In this document: positions 48,661 through 50,627 of the stretch, one piece after another | Layout: each line of letters opens with the position of its first letter | Position numbering within the stretch: position 1 is the stretch's first letter | NCBI GenBank assembly: GCA_947598285.1 | Contig: CANQFE010000004.1 | Location: 1 to 50,627, forward strand | From: an uncultured Bacilli bacterium | GTDB taxonomy: Bacteria; Bacillota_I; Bacilli_A; RF39; UBA660 | Direction: 5' to 3' | Length of the DNA: 50,627 nt | Notes under the pieces: model-generated | Database searches by the model: none | What the model was told of the DNA's origin: nothing | Seen by the model: only the letters and a program-made list of their open reading frames with translations | Position numbers and translations under genes: made by a program

Positions 48661-50627
48661 TTAAAAATTCTTGATTGGTGTTAAAGCAATACGAAAACCA
48701 TAATTATTGGATGTGATCACTCCTCCTGTAATGCTACTAAATGCTCCTAACCCTGCATCTGTTCCATAAAAGAATGCCATACCTCTTACAAACCATGAAT
48801 GTGTATCTACTACCATATTTGCTGCATCTGCATAATAACCACTTATCGAGCGAAGAGTAGTTTTGCCTAAATAATTTGCAGTATAAAATGGCCCTAGTTC
48901 TTTCGTTGCATCTCCCAAGATTCCATTTTTATAATTTGTATCGATTGTATCATAATCATACAAATCATAATATTTCGCTTCAGGAAAAGCATCATTAAAT
49001 CCTGAATTATCATTACTAGGATTCCCATTTTCATCTTTCATAACACCCATCACATACTCATAAACTCCGCCTGACATATCATAAATCCCACTATAATTCC
49101 CAGTAGTGCTTGAAACATTACTGAAAGGATTAAAATAATTATTGATGTATGTTCCATCTTGACTCAATTCCGTTACCTCGTATTTATTACATTCTTCATT
49201 GGAAGAAGTATACCCACAAGTTGGAGCATTTTTAGAAGAAGAACCAGTAATAAGGTTATGCGAATTATTAATTCTTACTTCTTCACAAGTGACTCCATTA
49301 CATCTTCCATATCTTGAATTTGTTAAATAGGCTACTGCTCCCCATTCACTGTTCTTCATCATATGACTATCTAAATTATCTCTTTGATAGTTATAACTAT
49401 TTAAATGGGCATTTGAAGCATTAATTCTAGACCAACCATAAACATTTGGTTTAATAATTACTTTATCTTTTGCAAATTCATTTTTTTGAGCATCATCTTT
49501 ACTTTTAGCACCTAAGTATCCTGTATCAAATTTACCTACCCAAAAGCCTGTTGATCCTTCAAATGCGGTAAAAGCTGGATGAGTCATATAATCTCCTACT
49601 TTACAATCTCCATTATCACTTGTTGTTGGTGTTTTACATTCTTTATATCCATTTACTGTATTATAATCCCCAAATTTGATTTTGATTTCTTGGTTATTAT
49701 TAGGAACACTTGCACTCGATGGTATATTTCCTAAATTTATGACTTCCTTATAGTTTCCTAAATTAAATAATTGATATCTATATTTTGGGATCCACACAAA
49801 ATAACTTTCAATCACATCTTCTGGTATCACTTCTTTTGGTTCATAATCTTCATTTTGTTTATTGGTAAAATCAACATATTTTAATAAACCATTACTGTCT
49901 GTAATTTTAATATCTTCTGTCATTTTTGCTATTTCTTCTTCACTGATTGCTCGATTAAAGATTGCTGCTTGTTTGACATCAATATTTGCAAAACCTAAAT
50001 GATTACCATTTGGTTGGGGATTTGCTCCTATAAAAATAGACATTGTAGATTGAGTAATATTTCCTGAATATGTTTGATTATCCATCTCTTCACCATTTAT
50101 ATATAGTTTTAAATTTGAACCGTTGTATACCAATATTATACAATAATAATTTTGAGATATTGATTCTTCATTTTTGGGCGTATAAGTAGCATAATGATAG
50201 GTATCTGTATAAATAAATCCTCGTAACTGATTATTATCTGTTAATTCTATTCCTAATCCTGATGTTTCTTGATTTCCTAATATCACTTGATATTTACCAC
50301 CACTATTTATTTTGACATTGATTGCTATTGTTACTTCATTTTTAAAATCATAGTTTTCTAATCCTAAATCAATATAATCATCTTGCCCATCTAATGTTAC
50401 ATGATCATTAGATAAAGTAGCTCCTCCATATATTTTTCCATAGGCACTTAAACTTTCATAACTATTTTGTAAGATGATACTATTTGCCCATTCTTTGTTG
50501 GAATAACTATACCATGCCTCTTTTAAATCTGCTTTTCTTACTGTTCCTTCATTATCTATTGTCACTGGTGTTAAGTCTCCCTTTATCACTGGATCCATTC
50601 CATTTAATATCCCTTCATGATATTCTT
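48661..50627 (-). CDS. Large surface protein with LamG-like insert and FGE/C-type-lectin-like C-terminus (5' end outside window)
   Basis: At least 655 residues; the frame is open to the right edge and homology with the neighbouring gene (ILNGMDPVIKGDLTPV) continues there, so the anchor is probably outside. After the WANSIIL segment comes an insert of about 170 residues resembling laminin-G/concanavalin-like lectin domains (DGQDDYIDLG; LKLYINGEEM; KQAAIFNRAISEEEIAKM). Then follow the same FGE-like segments as in the neighbour (SYFVWIPKYRYQL; MMKNSEWGAVAYLTNS; GIYDMSGGVYEYVMGV; GFRIALTP). The extra lectin-like module suggests carbohydrate binding. Final residues differ strongly from the paralogue. 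Confidence 0.8.
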   Translation of the reverse strand, partial: EYHEGILNGMDPVIKGDLTPVTIDNEGTVRKADLKEAWYSYSNKEWANSIILQNSYESLSAYGKIYGGATLSNDHVTLDGQDDYIDLGLENYDFKNEVTIAINVKINSGGKYQVILGNQETSGLGIELTDNNQLRGFIYTDTYHYATYTPKNEESISQNYYCIILVYNGSNLKLYINGEEMDNQTYSGNITQSTMSIFIGANPQPNGNHLGFANIDVKQAAIFNRAISEEEIAKMTEDIKITDSNGLLKYVDFTNKQNEDYEPKEVIPEDVIESYFVWIPKYRYQLFNLGNYKEVINLGNIPSSASVPNNNQEIKIKFGDYNTVNGYKECKTPTTSDNGDCKVGDYMTHPAFTAFEGSTGFWVGKFDTGYLGAKSKDDAQKNEFAKDKVIIKPNVYGWSRINASNAHLNSYNYQRDNLDSHMMKNSEWGAVAYLTNSRYGRCNGVTCEEVRINNSHNLITGSSSKNAPTCGYTSSNEECNKYEVTELSQDGTYINNYFNPFSNVSSTTGNYSGIYDMSGGVYEYVMGVMKDENGNPSNDNSGFNDAFPEAKYYDLYDYDTIDTNYKNGILGDATKELGPFYTANYLGKTTLRSISGYYADAANMVVDTHSWFVRGMAFFYGTDAGLGAFSSITGGVITSNNYGFRIALTPIKNF

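Noticed and set aside
1-50627. Mycoplasma-type genetic code (TGA as tryptophan)
   Set aside because: TGA ends yqzL and spoIIGA at conserved places, and Trp positions in known proteins use TGG.
1-50627. CRISPR arrays, rRNA and tRNA genes, insertion sequences
   Set aside because: I found no regularly spaced repeats, no tRNA- or rRNA-like segments and no transposase-like proteins by eye.

Overview
The window is AT-rich (roughly 30% GC by eye) and comes from a spore-forming, Gram-positive relative of the Bacilli, most like an uncultured gut Erysipelotrichia/RF39-type lineage with a compact genome. Four observations support this: sporulation genes are spread through the window (sigF, sigE, sigG, spoIIGA, yqfC, yqfD, ylbJ, cotD, a collagen-like spore protein); Shine-Dalgarno sites are strong; Bacillus-like synteny is partly kept; and TGA is a stop (yqzL, spoIIGA), so the code is the standard bacterial one, not the mycoplasma one. 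Most genes lie on the minus strand.

Layout, left to right. 1-553: the 5' end of a surface-protein gene that leaves the window, its promoter with a G10 tract, and a small membrane-peptide/antisense-RNA module. 554-2753: an ABC exporter. 2845-3865: a spoIIAA-like gene and sigF, without spoIIAB. 3889-8500: recO, yqzL, era, dgkA, ybeY, a vanZ-like gene, yqfD and yqfC, with phoH and yqfF absent from the cluster. 8550-11905: a cation transporter fused to an acetyltransferase, then a large repeat protein of unknown function. 11945-13768: a second surface-protein gene with the same G10 promoter and peptide/antisense module. 13789-18432: mutM, an amidotransferase/VanY fusion and polA. 18540-23099: sigG, ylbL, ylbJ and the collagen-like protein. 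23204-33735: a locus resembling a type IV secretion system (T4SS), with a split VirB4, a PrgI/TcpE-like protein, a VirB6-like protein, C39 and M15 peptidases and six proteins with a VirB2-like two-helix domain. 33819-37351: an M18 aminopeptidase, an RDD protein and infC-rpmI-rplT with an attenuator-like leader. 37440-43473: cotD, ffh-ylxM-ftsY, an orphan prepilin, RNase J and deoD. 43633-46555: a small UvrD-type helicase, then sigE and spoIIGA. 46628-50627: two more large surface proteins, the last one truncated by the window edge.

How the parts fit. The sporulation genes carry recognisable promoter logic: a perfect Spo0A box before spoIIAA-sigF, a SigF-type promoter before sigG, a SigE-type promoter before ylbJ, and SigK-type promoters before the collagen-like gene and cotD. 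The surface-protein genes form a paralogous family with nearly identical N-termini and promoters, different ectodomains, and a homopolymer tract in the -35/-10 spacer, which suggests phase-variable expression. In two of the three visible promoter copies a 34-residue hydrophobic peptide gene with a convergent antisense RNA lies directly upstream, and may be a new type I toxin-antitoxin-like family. The T4SS-like locus has no relaxase, coupling protein or VirB11 in view and may be a dedicated envelope or secretion machine rather than a conjugative element.
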